A DNA stretch of 64,000 nt from NCBI RefSeq assembly GCF_000429625.1, contig NZ_KE386931.1, positions 27,970 through 91,969 of the forward strand. Direction: 5' to 3'. This document shows positions 39,125-49,287 of this stretch, piece after piece. Within the stretch, counting starts at the first letter, position 1. Each line of letters starts with the position of its first letter. Below the pieces are notes generated by a model. It saw only the letters and a program-made list of their open reading frames with translations, was not told the origin of the DNA and did no database searches. The position numbers were made by a program, and so were the translations under genes. This DNA comes from Azospirillum halopraeferens DSM 3675. GTDB lineage: Bacteria > Pseudomonadota > Alphaproteobacteria > Azospirillales > Azospirillaceae.

Positions 39125-40153
39125 TCAAAACGGCGGGGCGTAGTGGAGGCCCCCGTCCACCCACAGGGCGTTCAGCCCGCGCTCCAGCCCGATGCCGGAG
39201 CCGGAGCCGAGGTTGCGGTCGAACATCTCCGCGTAGTTGCCCACCGCCGCGATGGTCCGCTGTGCCCATTGCCCGTCCAGCCCCAGACCCTTGCCGGCGT
39301 CCGGGTCGCCGCCCAGCAGGCGCCGCACCTCGCGGTCGGCGATCCCGGCGGCGGTCTGCGGGTCCATGGACCGGGCGGCGACGGCGGTGACCTGCTTGTG
39401 CTCGGCGACGATGGTCGCCAGCAGGACCCAGCGGACGATCCGCTGCCATTGCGGATCGCCGTCCGCCACCACCGGGCCCAGCGGTTCGCGCGAGATGGTG
39501 TCGGAGAACAGCACCAGATCGTCGCGCCCGCCGATCATCGTGGACCGGCGCGCCGCCAGTTCGGCCCGGTCGCCGGTCACCAGATCGCAGTCCCGCGCGG
39601 CGAAGCGGCGGAACTTCTCGTCGCTGCTGCTGCTCTCGACGATGCGGGCGGTGATGCCCAGAACGCGCAGATGGCCGGTCAGGTTGGCCAGCGAGGTGGT
39701 CCCGGACTGCACGCAGATGCGCCGTCCGGCGACCTGGTCCAGCCGCGTCAGGCCGGTGTCCCGCCACGCCATGAAGCTCTGGCCGTCGAAGTAATAGACG
39801 CCGGGGAAGGTGACGCCCAGACCCGTGTCGCGCCCCATCGTCCAGGTGGTCATGCCCAGTGCGACGTCGGTTTCGCCGTTCGTCAGGGCCTTGAACTTGT
39901 TGGCGGTGTTGACGCGCACCAGGTCGATGGCATCGGCGCTTCCCAGCACCGCCGCGGCCACGGCGCGGCAGACGTCCACGTCGAATCCGTGGGCCCGCCC
40001 GGTGGCGTCGACTCCGCTGAACCCCGGCGTCATGTCAATGCTGCACCGCACGACCAGGTTGCGCTTGACGCGATCGACCACCGCTTCCGCGCGCGCGGCG
40101 GTGCCGCAAAGAAGGCTGAGCGCAACAGCGGCAAATATGATAGGAATCGGCAT
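39125..40153 (-). CDS. Amino-acid-type ABC transporter substrate-binding protein
   Basis: The 342-residue protein has a signal peptide (MPIPIIFAAVALSLLCGTAA, cleavage near ARA-EAV) and the SBP_bac_3 pattern of AapJ/YhdW-like receptors (SGVDATGRAHGFDVDVCRAV, then YYFDGQSFMAWRDTG and RICVQSGTTSLANL). No permease or ATPase gene lies nearby. Instead it diverges from a hybrid histidine kinase with 44 bases between the starts. This suggests that it supplies ligand information to the kinase rather than to a transporter. That link is inference; the protein family is secure. Confidence 0.82.
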   Translation of the reverse strand: MPIPIIFAAVALSLLCGTAARAEAVVDRVKRNLVVRCSIDMTPGFSGVDATGRAHGFDVDVCRAVAAAVLGSADAIDLVRVNTANKFKALTNGETDVALGMTTWTMGRDTGLGVTFPGVYYFDGQSFMAWRDTGLTRLDQVAGRRICVQSGTTSLANLTGHLRVLGITARIVESSSSDEKFRRFAARDCDLVTGDRAELAARRSTMIGGRDDLVLFSDTISREPLGPVVADGDPQWQRIVRWVLLATIVAEHKQVTAVAARSMDPQTAAGIADREVRRLLGGDPDAGKGLGLDGQWAQRTIAAVGNYAEMFDRNLGSGSGIGLERGLNALWVDGGLHYAPPF

Positions 40154-40197
40154 CGCGTCCGGCCCTCTCGTCGGCAACCTGTCCGTGCTGACCGGGC

Positions 40198-43100
40198 GTG
40201 CGGGTGCCTCGGCGCCGCCGTCGTCCGATCCGGGGGGCAACCATTCCTCTTTTCCGCAGCATAGTCACGCGTTTTGCCGCCGGCGCCACCGCCTTCATCG
40301 CGCTCATCGGGGTGCTGGGCGTCGTGTTCATGCTGGCCGTGGACCGGCTGATCGACCTGTCCGCATCCATCCATGACCGGGAGTTGCCGTCTCTCAACGC
40401 CGCCTATCGGATCATCACCACGGCGCGCGATGTGTCGCAGGCGTCGCTGCGCATCGCCGAGGCCGCAACACCGGCGGAGCTGAGCACCGCGGCCGACCGG
40501 CTGCACGACGCGGGCGGCGTTCTCCTCGGCCATCTCGACGCCATGGCGGCCACCCTGGATGCCGACCGGGTCGCCGGCCTGCGCCGCGAGTTCGACTCGA
40601 TCCGGGACCTGACCGCGACCCTGGAGCGGATCACGCGCGAACGACTGGAGGAGGAGGCGGCGCTCGCGCGCATCCTGTCCGGGCTGCGCGGCGACCGGGA
40701 GGGAGGGGCGGACCCGGCCGCCCGGGCGGCGGTCGCCGCGGCGGTGGCGGCAACGACGGCGACGGCGCCGCTGGCCGTGGTCCGGGCCCGCGCCGAGGTG
40801 GCGGAGCTGCTGGCCGCGGTCCCGGACGCGGCGGAGCGCAGCCGGCTGGAGGCGCTGCTGCCGGGCACCGGCGGCGTGCTCGACCGGCATGCCCGCATCC
40901 TGGAACTGGACACCAGGGGCCGCAACATGGTGCGTCACCTTCAGGACGACGGCGCCCGCTTCGATGCCCTGGCGGCCCGGCTGGCCGTGGATGCCGAGGA
41001 GGCGGTGCTGAACCACCGCCGGAGCACCCGGGAGGAGGCCGCACGCCTGCGCATCGTGTTCGCGACCGCGCTGGTGCTGGCGGTCGCATCGGTGGTCCTG
41101 CTGTTCCTGCTGTTCCAGTGGGACGTGCTGCGCCGGTTGCAGCGGCTGCGCCGCCAGATGCTGGCCGGGGTCGCCGGCCAGCCGGTGGTGCTGGACGAGG
41201 ATGGGCCGCTGGAACTGGCCGACATGGCCGCGGCCGTGCGCGACTACATCCGGACCATCGAGCAGCGCACCGCCGACCTCGACCGCAGCCAGCGCTGCCT
41301 GGCCGAGCAGACGGCCGCCCTGGAGACCGTCAACGCCATCTCCGCCGATGCCATCGTGGGGACGGACGGGGAGGGCGTCATCACCCGGGCCAACCGGGCG
41401 GCGGGGGACCTGGTGGGCCGCCCCGCCGACGCGCTGGTGGGGCGCTCGTTCCGCGACCTGCTGCCGGAACGGGTGTGCGAGCGCCACCGCGCCGCCGTGG
41501 CGGCGCTGCTGGCCGGCCCGGACGCCTCGCTGTCGCTGACCGACTGGCGCGGCCTGGCGGTGTGCCACGCCGACGGGCGGGAGATCCCGGTGGTCGCCAC
41601 CGTATCGGTGACCACCGTGTCCGGACACCGCCGCATCACCGTGACCGCCCGTGACATGAGCGAGACGCGGCGGATCGAGTCCGAGATCCAGGAGGCGCGC
41701 CGGGCGGCCGAGAGCGCCAACGCCGCCAAGTCCGCCTTCCTGGCGAACATGAGCCATGAGCTGCGCACGCCGCTCACGGGCATCATCGGCATGGCCGACC
41801 TGCTGGCGGACAGCCCCCTGGACGCCCGCCAGCGGGATGGCATCGACACCCTGCGCAGCTCGGCGCGGACGCTGCTGGCGGTGCTCAACGACCTGCTGGA
41901 CCTGTCGAAGATCGACGCCGGGCGGCTGGAGCTGGAGTCCGTCGAATTCGACCTGGTCGAGGCGGTGAACGCTGCGGTGCGGCTGTTCCGGCCCATGGCG
42001 GACAGCCGCGGCATCGCCCTGACCCTGGACGTCCGCCCGCCCAGGGCCGGCGTCATGCCCGTGCGGGGCGATCCCACGCGGCTTCAGCAAGTGCTGTTCA
42101 ACCTCGTCAGCAACGCCGTGAAGTTCACCGAGCGCGGCGCCGTGCGCATCGACCTGGAGATGGTGCCCGATACCGCGGCGGAGTGTTCCGTCCGGCTCGC
42201 CGTCACGGACACCGGCATCGGCATGTCGGCCGAACAGATGGCGCGCCTGTTCACCCCATTCACCCAGGGGGATTCGTCGATGACGCGCCGGTACGGCGGC
42301 ACCGGGCTGGGGCTGTCGATCGCGCACCGGCTGGTCGGGCTGATGGGAGGATGCATCGAGGTGGACAGCCGGCCGGGCGAGGGATCGTGCTTCACGGTGC
42401 GGCTGTGCCTGCCGCGGGGTGAAACGGCCGCCGTTCCGCCCGCCCCGCCCGACCCGGTGAGCGCGCCGCCCTCCGCCAGGGCCGCCGGCCCGTTGCGCAT
42501 CCTGGTGGCCGACGACAACGCGGTGAACCGCAGCCTGTTGCAGCAGTTCCTGGAGCGTGACGGCCACGCGGTGGAGCTGTGCGGCGACGGGCGCGAGGTG
42601 CTGGACCGGCTGGCCGATCCGCAGGCGCCGGTCCCCGACCTGATCCTCATGGACGTTCACATGCCGGAGGTCGACGGCCCCGCCGCCACGCGGGAGATCC
42701 GCCGCCGGCCGGCACCGGTGTCCCGATTGCCGGTGATCGCCCTGACCGCCGACGTTCTGCGGGAGCACGCCGCCACCTTCCGCGACGCGGGCATGAACGA
42801 CGTCCTGACCAAGCCGGTGGACTGGGATCGGCTGCGGGCGGTGCTGGCACGGTTCGCACCCGCCGGCCCGGGGCCGGCCGCCGCCGCCGCCGCCCCGCTT
42901 CCGCTCCCGCTCCCGGCGCCGGTCCGCCACAACCCGGTGAACGGAGCCCGGCTGGAGGAGCTGCGGGACCTGTTCGGACCCGAAGGATTCGACGACCTGG
43001 TGCGCACCTTCCTGCGCGACGGCTCCGTCCAGTTCACCGCCCTGTGCGAGGCCCTGCGCGCCGGCGACCGGGCGGGCGGGCGATCCTTCGCCCATACCCT

Positions 43101-43284
43101 GAAGGGCCAGGCCCTCAACATGGGGGCGGAGCGGTTGGGCCGTCAGCTCGCCGCACTGGAAGCGGACCTGCGGACCGGCGGGCCCGGCATCGACCGGCTG
43201 GAGGAGCTGGAGAGGACCCTGAAGGCGACCGTCGAGGCGTTCGTCGACCGTCAGCCGGCGGCCGGCGCCGTGTCCCGGGGCTGA
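40198..43284 (+). CDS. Hybrid sensor histidine kinase with receiver and HPt domains (TorS/BarA-like)
   Basis: The 1028-residue protein has a membrane segment near residues 25-50, a periplasmic helical sensor to about 285, a second membrane segment (IVFATALVLAVASVVLLFLL) near 285-305, and a PAS domain at about 370-490. The HisKA phospho-acceptor is His520 (NMSHELRTPLTGI) and the HATPase has GTGLGLSIAHRLVGLMGG. The receiver phospho-Asp is Asp819 (LILMDVHMPEVDG) and the HPt His966 (FAHTLKGQALNMGA). All phosphorelay residues are present. The GTG at 40198 is the longest start; a slightly later one is possible. No separate response regulator lies beside it. The divergent binding-protein gene suggests a ligand-sensing pair. 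Confidence 0.87.
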   Translation: MRVPRRRRRPIRGATIPLFRSIVTRFAAGATAFIALIGVLGVVFMLAVDRLIDLSASIHDRELPSLNAAYRIITTARDVSQASLRIAEAATPAELSTAADRLHDAGGVLLGHLDAMAATLDADRVAGLRREFDSIRDLTATLERITRERLEEEAALARILSGLRGDREGGADPAARAAVAAAVAATTATAPLAVVRARAEVAELLAAVPDAAERSRLEALLPGTGGVLDRHARILELDTRGRNMVRHLQDDGARFDALAARLAVDAEEAVLNHRRSTREEAARLRIVFATALVLAVASVVLLFLLFQWDVLRRLQRLRRQMLAGVAGQPVVLDEDGPLELADMAAAVRDYIRTIEQRTADLDRSQRCLAEQTAALETVNAISADAIVGTDGEGVITRANRAAGDLVGRPADALVGRSFRDLLPERVCERHRAAVAALLAGPDASLSLTDWRGLAVCHADGREIPVVATVSVTTVSGHRRITVTARDMSETRRIESEIQEARRAAESANAAKSAFLANMSHELRTPLTGIIGMADLLADSPLDARQRDGIDTLRSSARTLLAVLNDLLDLSKIDAGRLELESVEFDLVEAVNAAVRLFRPMADSRGIALTLDVRPPRAGVMPVRGDPTRLQQVLFNLVSNAVKFTERGAVRIDLEMVPDTAAECSVRLAVTDTGIGMSAEQMARLFTPFTQGDSSMTRRYGGTGLGLSIAHRLVGLMGGCIEVDSRPGEGSCFTVRLCLPRGETAAVPPAPPDPVSAPPSARAAGPLRILVADDNAVNRSLLQQFLERDGHAVELCGDGREVLDRLADPQAPVPDLILMDVHMPEVDGPAATREIRRRPAPVSRLPVIALTADVLREHAATFRDAGMNDVLTKPVDWDRLRAVLARFAPAGPGPAAAAAAPLPLPLPAPVRHNPVNGARLEELRDLFGPEGFDDLVRTFLRDGSVQFTALCEALRAGDRAGGRSFAHTLKGQALNMGAERLGRQLAALEADLRTGGPGIDRLEELERTLKATVEAFVDRQPAAGAVSRG

Positions 43285-43506
43285 CGCGCTTCGGTCGCAG
43301 ACACCGCGGATCTCCGTACGCGGCGTCGCCGCATCGACCATGGAGGCATCATGCGCACCGCGGATCGCCCGCCGGGGCAACAGCCTCGCCCTCCGGCTTC
43401 CCCGCCCGATCGCCACCACGTCCAAAGGCTGCCCGTTCGACATCCCATGGCCGGACCGGCGCCTCTGTTGGCGCTTCGCTCCTGAAGCGGCCGAAAGACC
43501 CGCATC

Positions 43507-43536
43507 AAAAAATCCCCCGGAGCCGGGCTCCGGGGG
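43507..43536 (-). terminator. Intrinsic terminator read leftwards
   Basis: On the minus strand a GC stem (43514-43522 with 43528-43536, five-base loop) is followed by six T (43507-43512 reads as A on the plus strand). This is a textbook Rho-independent terminator, yet no minus-strand protein gene ends here. It therefore implies an unannotated leftward transcript. Confidence 0.65.
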
Positions 43537-43645
43537 AGTGCAGGGAGAATCTTCCGGGAGGACGCCACGGAGACCCGTTCCCTGTGTACTCCTGCCCAAC
43601 AGTTGGCACCACGACGCATTTGGAATGCCAGCCATGCAAATACGA
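43510..43645 (-). ncRNA. Candidate small RNA, leftward, between the kinase and oxalate regulator
   Basis: The interval has no convincing protein gene, but ends in an intrinsic terminator (43507-43536). It begins just after a GntR-type operator (43650-43659, read TGGTATACCG on the minus strand). The transcript would be about 130-140 bases. I did not find a convincing -35/-10 pair and cannot fold it reliably. Proposed from the operator-terminator pair only. Confidence 0.28.
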
Positions 43646-43649
43646 AATA

Positions 43650-43659
43650 CGGTATACCA
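43650..43659 (-). promoter_or_regulatory. Candidate FCD-GntR operator, leftward unit
   Basis: Read on the minus strand this is TGGTATACCG followed by TATTTCG. It matches the site at 44018-44030 (TGGTATACCGTAT) for 13 bases, in opposite orientation, so the two sites flank a gene-free region. It suits a divergent control region for the GntR regulator. Confidence 0.5.
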
Positions 43660-44017
43660 AAACGACGCCCGCCGTCGTGGGTCGCCGGGTGTGACAGTAT
43701 CGTGATGGTCACAGCAGCCGATGGCGAAGACCTCCGGCGGCGGCGGTGTAGATTGCGGAAGTCACCGCTGTGAACACACCGGCGGGATGATGGGATCATC
43801 CACTGTCCCCGCGCAGAGCAACACATCTTTGATTGAATCGCCCACCTCATAATCGCCCGTCTCCAGGGCGGTGGGATGGTCATGCGGCTTTGCTCGTGAT
43901 CGAACATTTGCCGCCGCTGCGGCCGGGGCGGAACGGCGCAGCCGGAGCGCGGCTGTGGATGTCGGCATCGACGACAGTTTGGAACACCCGCAAATAGGCT
44001 TGCGGGCATTCGGCATC

Positions 44018-44030
44018 TGGTATACCGTAT
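44018..44030 (+). promoter_or_regulatory. Candidate FCD-GntR operator before the oxalate regulator and operon
   Basis: TGGTATACCGTAT lies 82 bases upstream of the ATG of the second gntR gene. It contains the TnGTnnnACnA-type core of FadR/FCD operators. Autoregulation of the regulator and control of the downstream oxc-frc operon are the likely roles. No other obvious dyad is present in this leader. Confidence 0.5.
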
Positions 44031-44111
44031 CGGTTATTCAAGCCCGCGGTGACGGGAGGGGTTTTCGGGCCGGACGCCCGGCGGCCCGGCAAGGACGAGG
44101 GTCAGGACGTG

Positions 44112-44801
44112 ATGGAGCGGTTGAACTTCGCGGTGAAGCGGCTCGACCAGGGCACCAGCTTCAAGGCCAAGGCGTACACCGCCCTGCGCCAGGCGATCAC
44201 GCAGATGGACATTTACGGCCATGACGGCGAGATCCGCCTGGATGAACGCCAGCTCTGCGAGGCGCTGGGCGTCAGCCGCACTCCCGTGCGCGAGGCCATG
44301 GCGCTTCTGGAACAGGAGGGCTTCATCCGTTCCCAGCCGCGCCGCGGCATCTTCGTGGTGCGCAAGACCAAGGCGGAGATCATCGAGATGATCACCGTCT
44401 GCGCCGCCCTGGAGGGCATGGCCGCCCGTCTCGTCGTCGAACGGGCCGACGACGACGAGATCGCCCGTCTCGCCGATCTCATTAGGACCTTTCCCACACA
44501 TCCTGTTGACAGCCAGGTCGTCGAATATTCCGACGCCAACGTTTCCTTCCACCAGCGGCTGGTCCAGGCTTCGGGCTGCGCGCTGATCGGCGAGATCACG
44601 GAAAGGTTCTTCATCCACATGCGCGCCATCCGCAGGGTCACCATGCGGACCGGCGGGCGTGCGGACCGGTCGATCGTCGAACACCATGAAATCATCGAAG
44701 CCCTCGAGAAACGCGATGCCGACCTCGCGGAGCGGCGGGTGCGTGAACACACGCTCGGCCTGGCGCGATACGTGGAAGATCATTGCGATTTTCTCGACTG
44801 A
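44112..44801 (+). CDS. GntR-family regulator, FCD subfamily (copy 2, probable oxalate-operon regulator)
   Basis: The 229-residue protein has an N-terminal winged helix (LDERQLCEALGVSRTPVREA, MALLEQEGFI) and an FCD domain with EYSDANVSFHQRLVQASGCA and VEHHEIIEALEKRD. It is strikingly similar to the GntR protein at 36547-37311 in both domains. The ATG at 44112 is chosen from homology. The gene sits 41 bases before oxc on the same strand, so it most likely controls the oxalyl-CoA genes in response to oxalate, oxalyl-CoA or a related acid. An operator-like site lies in its own leader. Confidence 0.87.
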   Translation: MERLNFAVKRLDQGTSFKAKAYTALRQAITQMDIYGHDGEIRLDERQLCEALGVSRTPVREAMALLEQEGFIRSQPRRGIFVVRKTKAEIIEMITVCAALEGMAARLVVERADDDEIARLADLIRTFPTHPVDSQVVEYSDANVSFHQRLVQASGCALIGEITERFFIHMRAIRRVTMRTGGRADRSIVEHHEIIEALEKRDADLAERRVREHTLGLARYVEDHCDFLD

Positions 44802-44842
44802 CCGATCTTGAACCTTTAGGAGCTCGGGGAGGATCTACCCTT

Positions 44843-46609
44843 ATGTCTAACGCGGCTGCAACAATGGTCAAGAACCAAGCCACGGACGCCCCTGCAGTCG
44901 ACGCACGGCAGGAGCTGACGGACGGTTTCCAGCTCGTCATCGATGCGCTCAAGCTCAACGGCATCGAGAACCTCTACGCCGTGCCCGGCATTCCGATCTC
45001 GGACCTGCTGCGCATGGCGCAGGCCGAAGGCATGCGCGTCGTGTCGTTCCGCCACGAGCAGAACGCCGGCAACGCCGCCGCCATCGCCGGCTTCCTGACC
45101 AAGAAGCCGGGCGTCTGCGTCACCGTGTCGGCCCCCGGCTTCCTCAACGGCCTGACCGCCCTGGCCAACGCCACCACGAACTGCTTCCCGATGATCCTCA
45201 TCAGCGGTTCGTCGGAGCGCGAGATCGTCGACCTGCAGCAGGGCGACTATGAGGAGATGGACCAGCTCGCCATCGCCAAGCCCCTGTGCAAGGCCGCCTT
45301 CCGCGTCCTGCACGCCCAGGACATCGGCATCGCCGTGGCGCGCGCCATCCGCGCCGCCGTGTCCGGCCGTCCGGGCGGCGTCTATCTGGACCTGCCGGCC
45401 AAGCTGTTCTCGCAGGTGATGGACGCGGCCGAGGGTGCGAAGTCGCTGGTCAAGGTGATCGACCCGGCCCCGGCCCAGCTTCCCGCCCCGTCGGCGATCG
45501 CCCGCGCGCTCGACGTGCTGAAGGGTGCCAGCCGCCCGCTGATCATCCTCGGCAAGGGTGCCGCCTACGCGCAGGCCGACGACGAGATCCGCGCGCTGGT
45601 GGAGAAGAGCGGTCTGCCCTTCCTGCAGATGAGCATGGCCAAGGGTCTGCTGCCCGACACCCATCCCCAGTCGGCGGGGGCCGCGCGCTCCATGGTGCTG
45701 AAGGAGGCCGACGTCGTCCTGCTGATCGGCGCCCGCCTCAATTGGCTGCTGTCGCACGGCAAGGGCAAGAGCTGGGGTGAGCCCGGCTCGAAGAAGTTCA
45801 TCCAGATCGACATCGAGCCGAAGGAGATGGACAGCAACGTCGAGATCGTCGCCCCCGTGGTCGGCGACATCGGCTCGTGCGTGTCGGCGCTCCTGGCGGG
45901 CATCGACGGCTCCTGGCAGGCGCCGCCGGCCGAATGGACCGGCGCCATCACCGCCCGCAAGGACGCCAACATCGCCAAGATGGCGCCGAAGCTGATGAAG
46001 AACACGGCGCCCATGGACTTCCACGGTGCGCTGGGCGCCCTGCGCCGCGTCGTCAAGGAACGCCCCGACGCCATCCTCGTCAACGAGGGCGCCAACACCC
46101 TCGACCTGGCCCGCGGCATCATCGACATGTACCAGCCGCGCAAGCGCCTGGACGTCGGCACCTGGGGCGTCATGGGCATCGGCATGGGCTACGCCGTCGC
46201 CGCCGCCGTGGAAACCGGCAAGCCGGTGCTGGCCATCGAGGGCGACAGCGCCTTCGGCTTCTCCGGCATGGAGGTGGAGACGGTCTGCCGCTACAACCTC
46301 CCGGTCTGCATCGTCATCTTCAACAACAACGGCATCTACCGGGGCACCGACGTGAACCCCACCGGCGGCACCGACCCGTCGCCGATGGTGTTCGTCCCCG
46401 GCTCCCGTTACGACAAGATGATGGAGGCCTTCGGTGGCGTCGGCGTCCAGGCGACGACGCCGGACGAGCTGTACCGCGCGGTCAGCGAGGCCATGGACTC
46501 GGGCAAGCCGACGCTGATCAACGCCGTGATCGACCCGGCCGCCGGAACCGAAAGCGGCAACATCGGCAGTCTGAATCCGACGAGTTCCGTCCGCAAGATG
46601 CCGTCGTAA
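44843..46609 (+). CDS. oxc: Oxalyl-CoA decarboxylase
   Basis: The 588-residue thiamine-diphosphate enzyme converts oxalyl-CoA to formyl-CoA and CO2. The cofactor-activating Glu is Glu72 in SFRHEQNAGNAAAIAGFLTK. A Tyr-Glu pair (Tyr136-Glu137 in QQGDYEEMDQ) matches the active-site pair of known Oxc. The cofactor-binding motif is GDSAFGFSGMEVETVCRYNL ending at FNNNG, and IYRGTDVNPTGGTDPSPMVF matches the C-terminal region. The ATG at 44843 follows GGGGAGGA. Length fits the family (about 570-590). It is the first structural gene of the pathway, followed by frc after a hairpin. Confidence 0.95.
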   Translation: MSNAAATMVKNQATDAPAVDARQELTDGFQLVIDALKLNGIENLYAVPGIPISDLLRMAQAEGMRVVSFRHEQNAGNAAAIAGFLTKKPGVCVTVSAPGFLNGLTALANATTNCFPMILISGSSEREIVDLQQGDYEEMDQLAIAKPLCKAAFRVLHAQDIGIAVARAIRAAVSGRPGGVYLDLPAKLFSQVMDAAEGAKSLVKVIDPAPAQLPAPSAIARALDVLKGASRPLIILGKGAAYAQADDEIRALVEKSGLPFLQMSMAKGLLPDTHPQSAGAARSMVLKEADVVLLIGARLNWLLSHGKGKSWGEPGSKKFIQIDIEPKEMDSNVEIVAPVVGDIGSCVSALLAGIDGSWQAPPAEWTGAITARKDANIAKMAPKLMKNTAPMDFHGALGALRRVVKERPDAILVNEGANTLDLARGIIDMYQPRKRLDVGTWGVMGIGMGYAVAAAVETGKPVLAIEGDSAFGFSGMEVETVCRYNLPVCIVIFNNNGIYRGTDVNPTGGTDPSPMVFVPGSRYDKMMEAFGGVGVQATTPDELYRAVSEAMDSGKPTLINAVIDPAAGTESGNIGSLNPTSSVRKMPS

Positions 46610-46635
46610 GGGCGGGCGTCCGGTTATTGCAGCAT

Positions 46636-46665
46636 GCGGCCCGCCCGCTCCGCAGGGCGGGCCGC
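46636..46665 (+). terminator. Stem-loop between oxc and frc (possible attenuator)
   Basis: GCGGCCCGCCC (46636-46646) pairs perfectly with 46655-46665 around an eight-base loop, starting 27 bases after the oxc stop. It has only a short T-containing tail (TTCTG). It probably ends part of the oxc transcripts or stabilises the upstream message, making oxc more abundant than frc. Confidence 0.5.
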
Positions 46666-46707
46666 TTCTGACGATCATATTCGAGTGGTTACGGGAGGGA
46701 ATAATAA

Positions 46708-47982
46708 ATGGGCAAGGCTCTCGACGGCGTGCGTATTCTCGACTTCACCCATGTTCAGTCGGGGCCGACCTGCACGCAGCTCCTCGCCTGGTTCGGCGCC
46801 GACGTGGTGAAGGTCGAACGGCCCGGTGAGGGCGACATTACGCGGACCCAGTTGCGCGACATTCCCGATGTGGACAGCCTCTACTTCACGATGCTGAACC
46901 ACAACAAGCGCTCGATCACGCTCGACACCAAGAATCCCACGGGAAAGCAGGTGCTGGAAGCGCTGATCAAGTCCTGCGACGTATTGGTTGAGAACTTTGC
47001 CCCCGGCGTGCTCGACCGCATGGGCTTCTCCTGGGAGCGCATCCAGGAACTGAACCCGCGGATGATCGTCGCCTCGATCAAGGGCTTCGGCCCCGGTCCC
47101 TATCAGGACTGCAAGGTCTACGAGAACGTGGCGCAGTGCGCCGGCGGTGCGGCGTCCACCACCGGGTTCGAGGACGGCCCGCCCATGGTCACCGGCGCCC
47201 AGATCGGCGACAGCGGCAGCGGCCTGCACCTGGCGCTGGGCATCGTCACGGCGCTGTTCCAGCGCGTCTCCACCGGCCGCGGCCAGCGCGTCAGCGTGGC
47301 CATGCAGGACGGCGTGCTGAACCTGTGCCGGGTCAAGCTGCGCGACCAGCAGCGCCTGGCCCACGGGCCGATGAAGGAATACCCGCAGTACCCCAACGGC
47401 GAGTTCGGCGACACCGTGCCGCGCGCCGGCAACGCCTCGGGCGGCGGCCAGCCCGGCTGGATTCTCAAGTGCAAGGGCTGGGAAACCGACGGCAACGCCT
47501 ACATCTACTTCATCACCCAGGCGCCGGTGTGGGCGAAGATCTGCGAGGTCATCGGCAAGCCGGAATGGGTCACCGACCCCGACTACGCCACGCCGCAGGC
47601 CCGTCTGCCGCGCCTGATGGCGATCTTCGCCGAGATCGAGCAGTGGACCATGACCAAGACCAAGTTCGAGGCCATGGAGATCCTCAACCGTTACGACATT
47701 CCCTGCGGCCCCATCCTGTCGATGAAGGAGATCGCGGAGGACGAGTCGCTGCGCCGCACCGGCACGCTGGTCGAGGTCGAACACCCCACCCGCGGCCGCT
47801 ACCTGACCGTCGGCAACCCAATCAAGCTGTCGGACAACGACGTGGCGGTGGAGCGGTCGCCCCTGCTGGGCGAGCACACCGAGGAGATCCTGAGCCAGGT
47901 GCTGGGCTTCGACGAGCGGTCGATCAATGAGATCCGCGGCTCCGGCGCCATCGGCGCGCCGCGCCTGATGGCGGCGGAGTGA
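46708..47982 (+). CDS. frc: Formyl-CoA:oxalate CoA-transferase
   Basis: The 424-residue class III CoA-transferase moves CoA from formyl-CoA to oxalate, giving oxalyl-CoA and formate. The catalytic Asp is Asp168 (TGAQIGDSGSGLHL), matching Asp169 of Oxalobacter Frc. The glycine loop GNASGGGQPGWIL, near residue 240-252, fits the flexible GGGGQ loop of true formyl-CoA transferases. The family N-terminus ALDGVRILDFTHVQSGPTCT is present. It follows oxc on the same strand after a hairpin. Length equals that of known Frc (about 428). Strongly supported. Confidence 0.95.
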   Translation: MGKALDGVRILDFTHVQSGPTCTQLLAWFGADVVKVERPGEGDITRTQLRDIPDVDSLYFTMLNHNKRSITLDTKNPTGKQVLEALIKSCDVLVENFAPGVLDRMGFSWERIQELNPRMIVASIKGFGPGPYQDCKVYENVAQCAGGAASTTGFEDGPPMVTGAQIGDSGSGLHLALGIVTALFQRVSTGRGQRVSVAMQDGVLNLCRVKLRDQQRLAHGPMKEYPQYPNGEFGDTVPRAGNASGGGQPGWILKCKGWETDGNAYIYFITQAPVWAKICEVIGKPEWVTDPDYATPQARLPRLMAIFAEIEQWTMTKTKFEAMEILNRYDIPCGPILSMKEIAEDESLRRTGTLVEVEHPTRGRYLTVGNPIKLSDNDVAVERSPLLGEHTEEILSQVLGFDERSINEIRGSGAIGAPRLMAAE

Positions 47983-48087
47983 GCGTCGCCGGACGGTCGT
48001 GAACCATAACAACGCCGGGCCCCCGGCCGCCGCCGGCGGCGGGGCGCCCCGGAACGAAGAACCGTCCCCGGGGAGGGATAGAACCAG

Positions 48088-49287
<1,200 letters not shown>

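Noticed and set aside
40030..43635. A 1201-codon minus-strand frame opposite the histidine kinase
   Set aside because: It shadows the kinase gene, whose domains are complete on the plus strand. The translated product is Arg/Gly/His-rich and matches nothing.
43762..44016. An 84-codon minus-strand frame between the sRNA candidate and the second gntR gene
   Set aside because: It has no ribosome-binding site or family pattern and overlaps the probable operator at 44018. It is more likely part of the gene-free control region.
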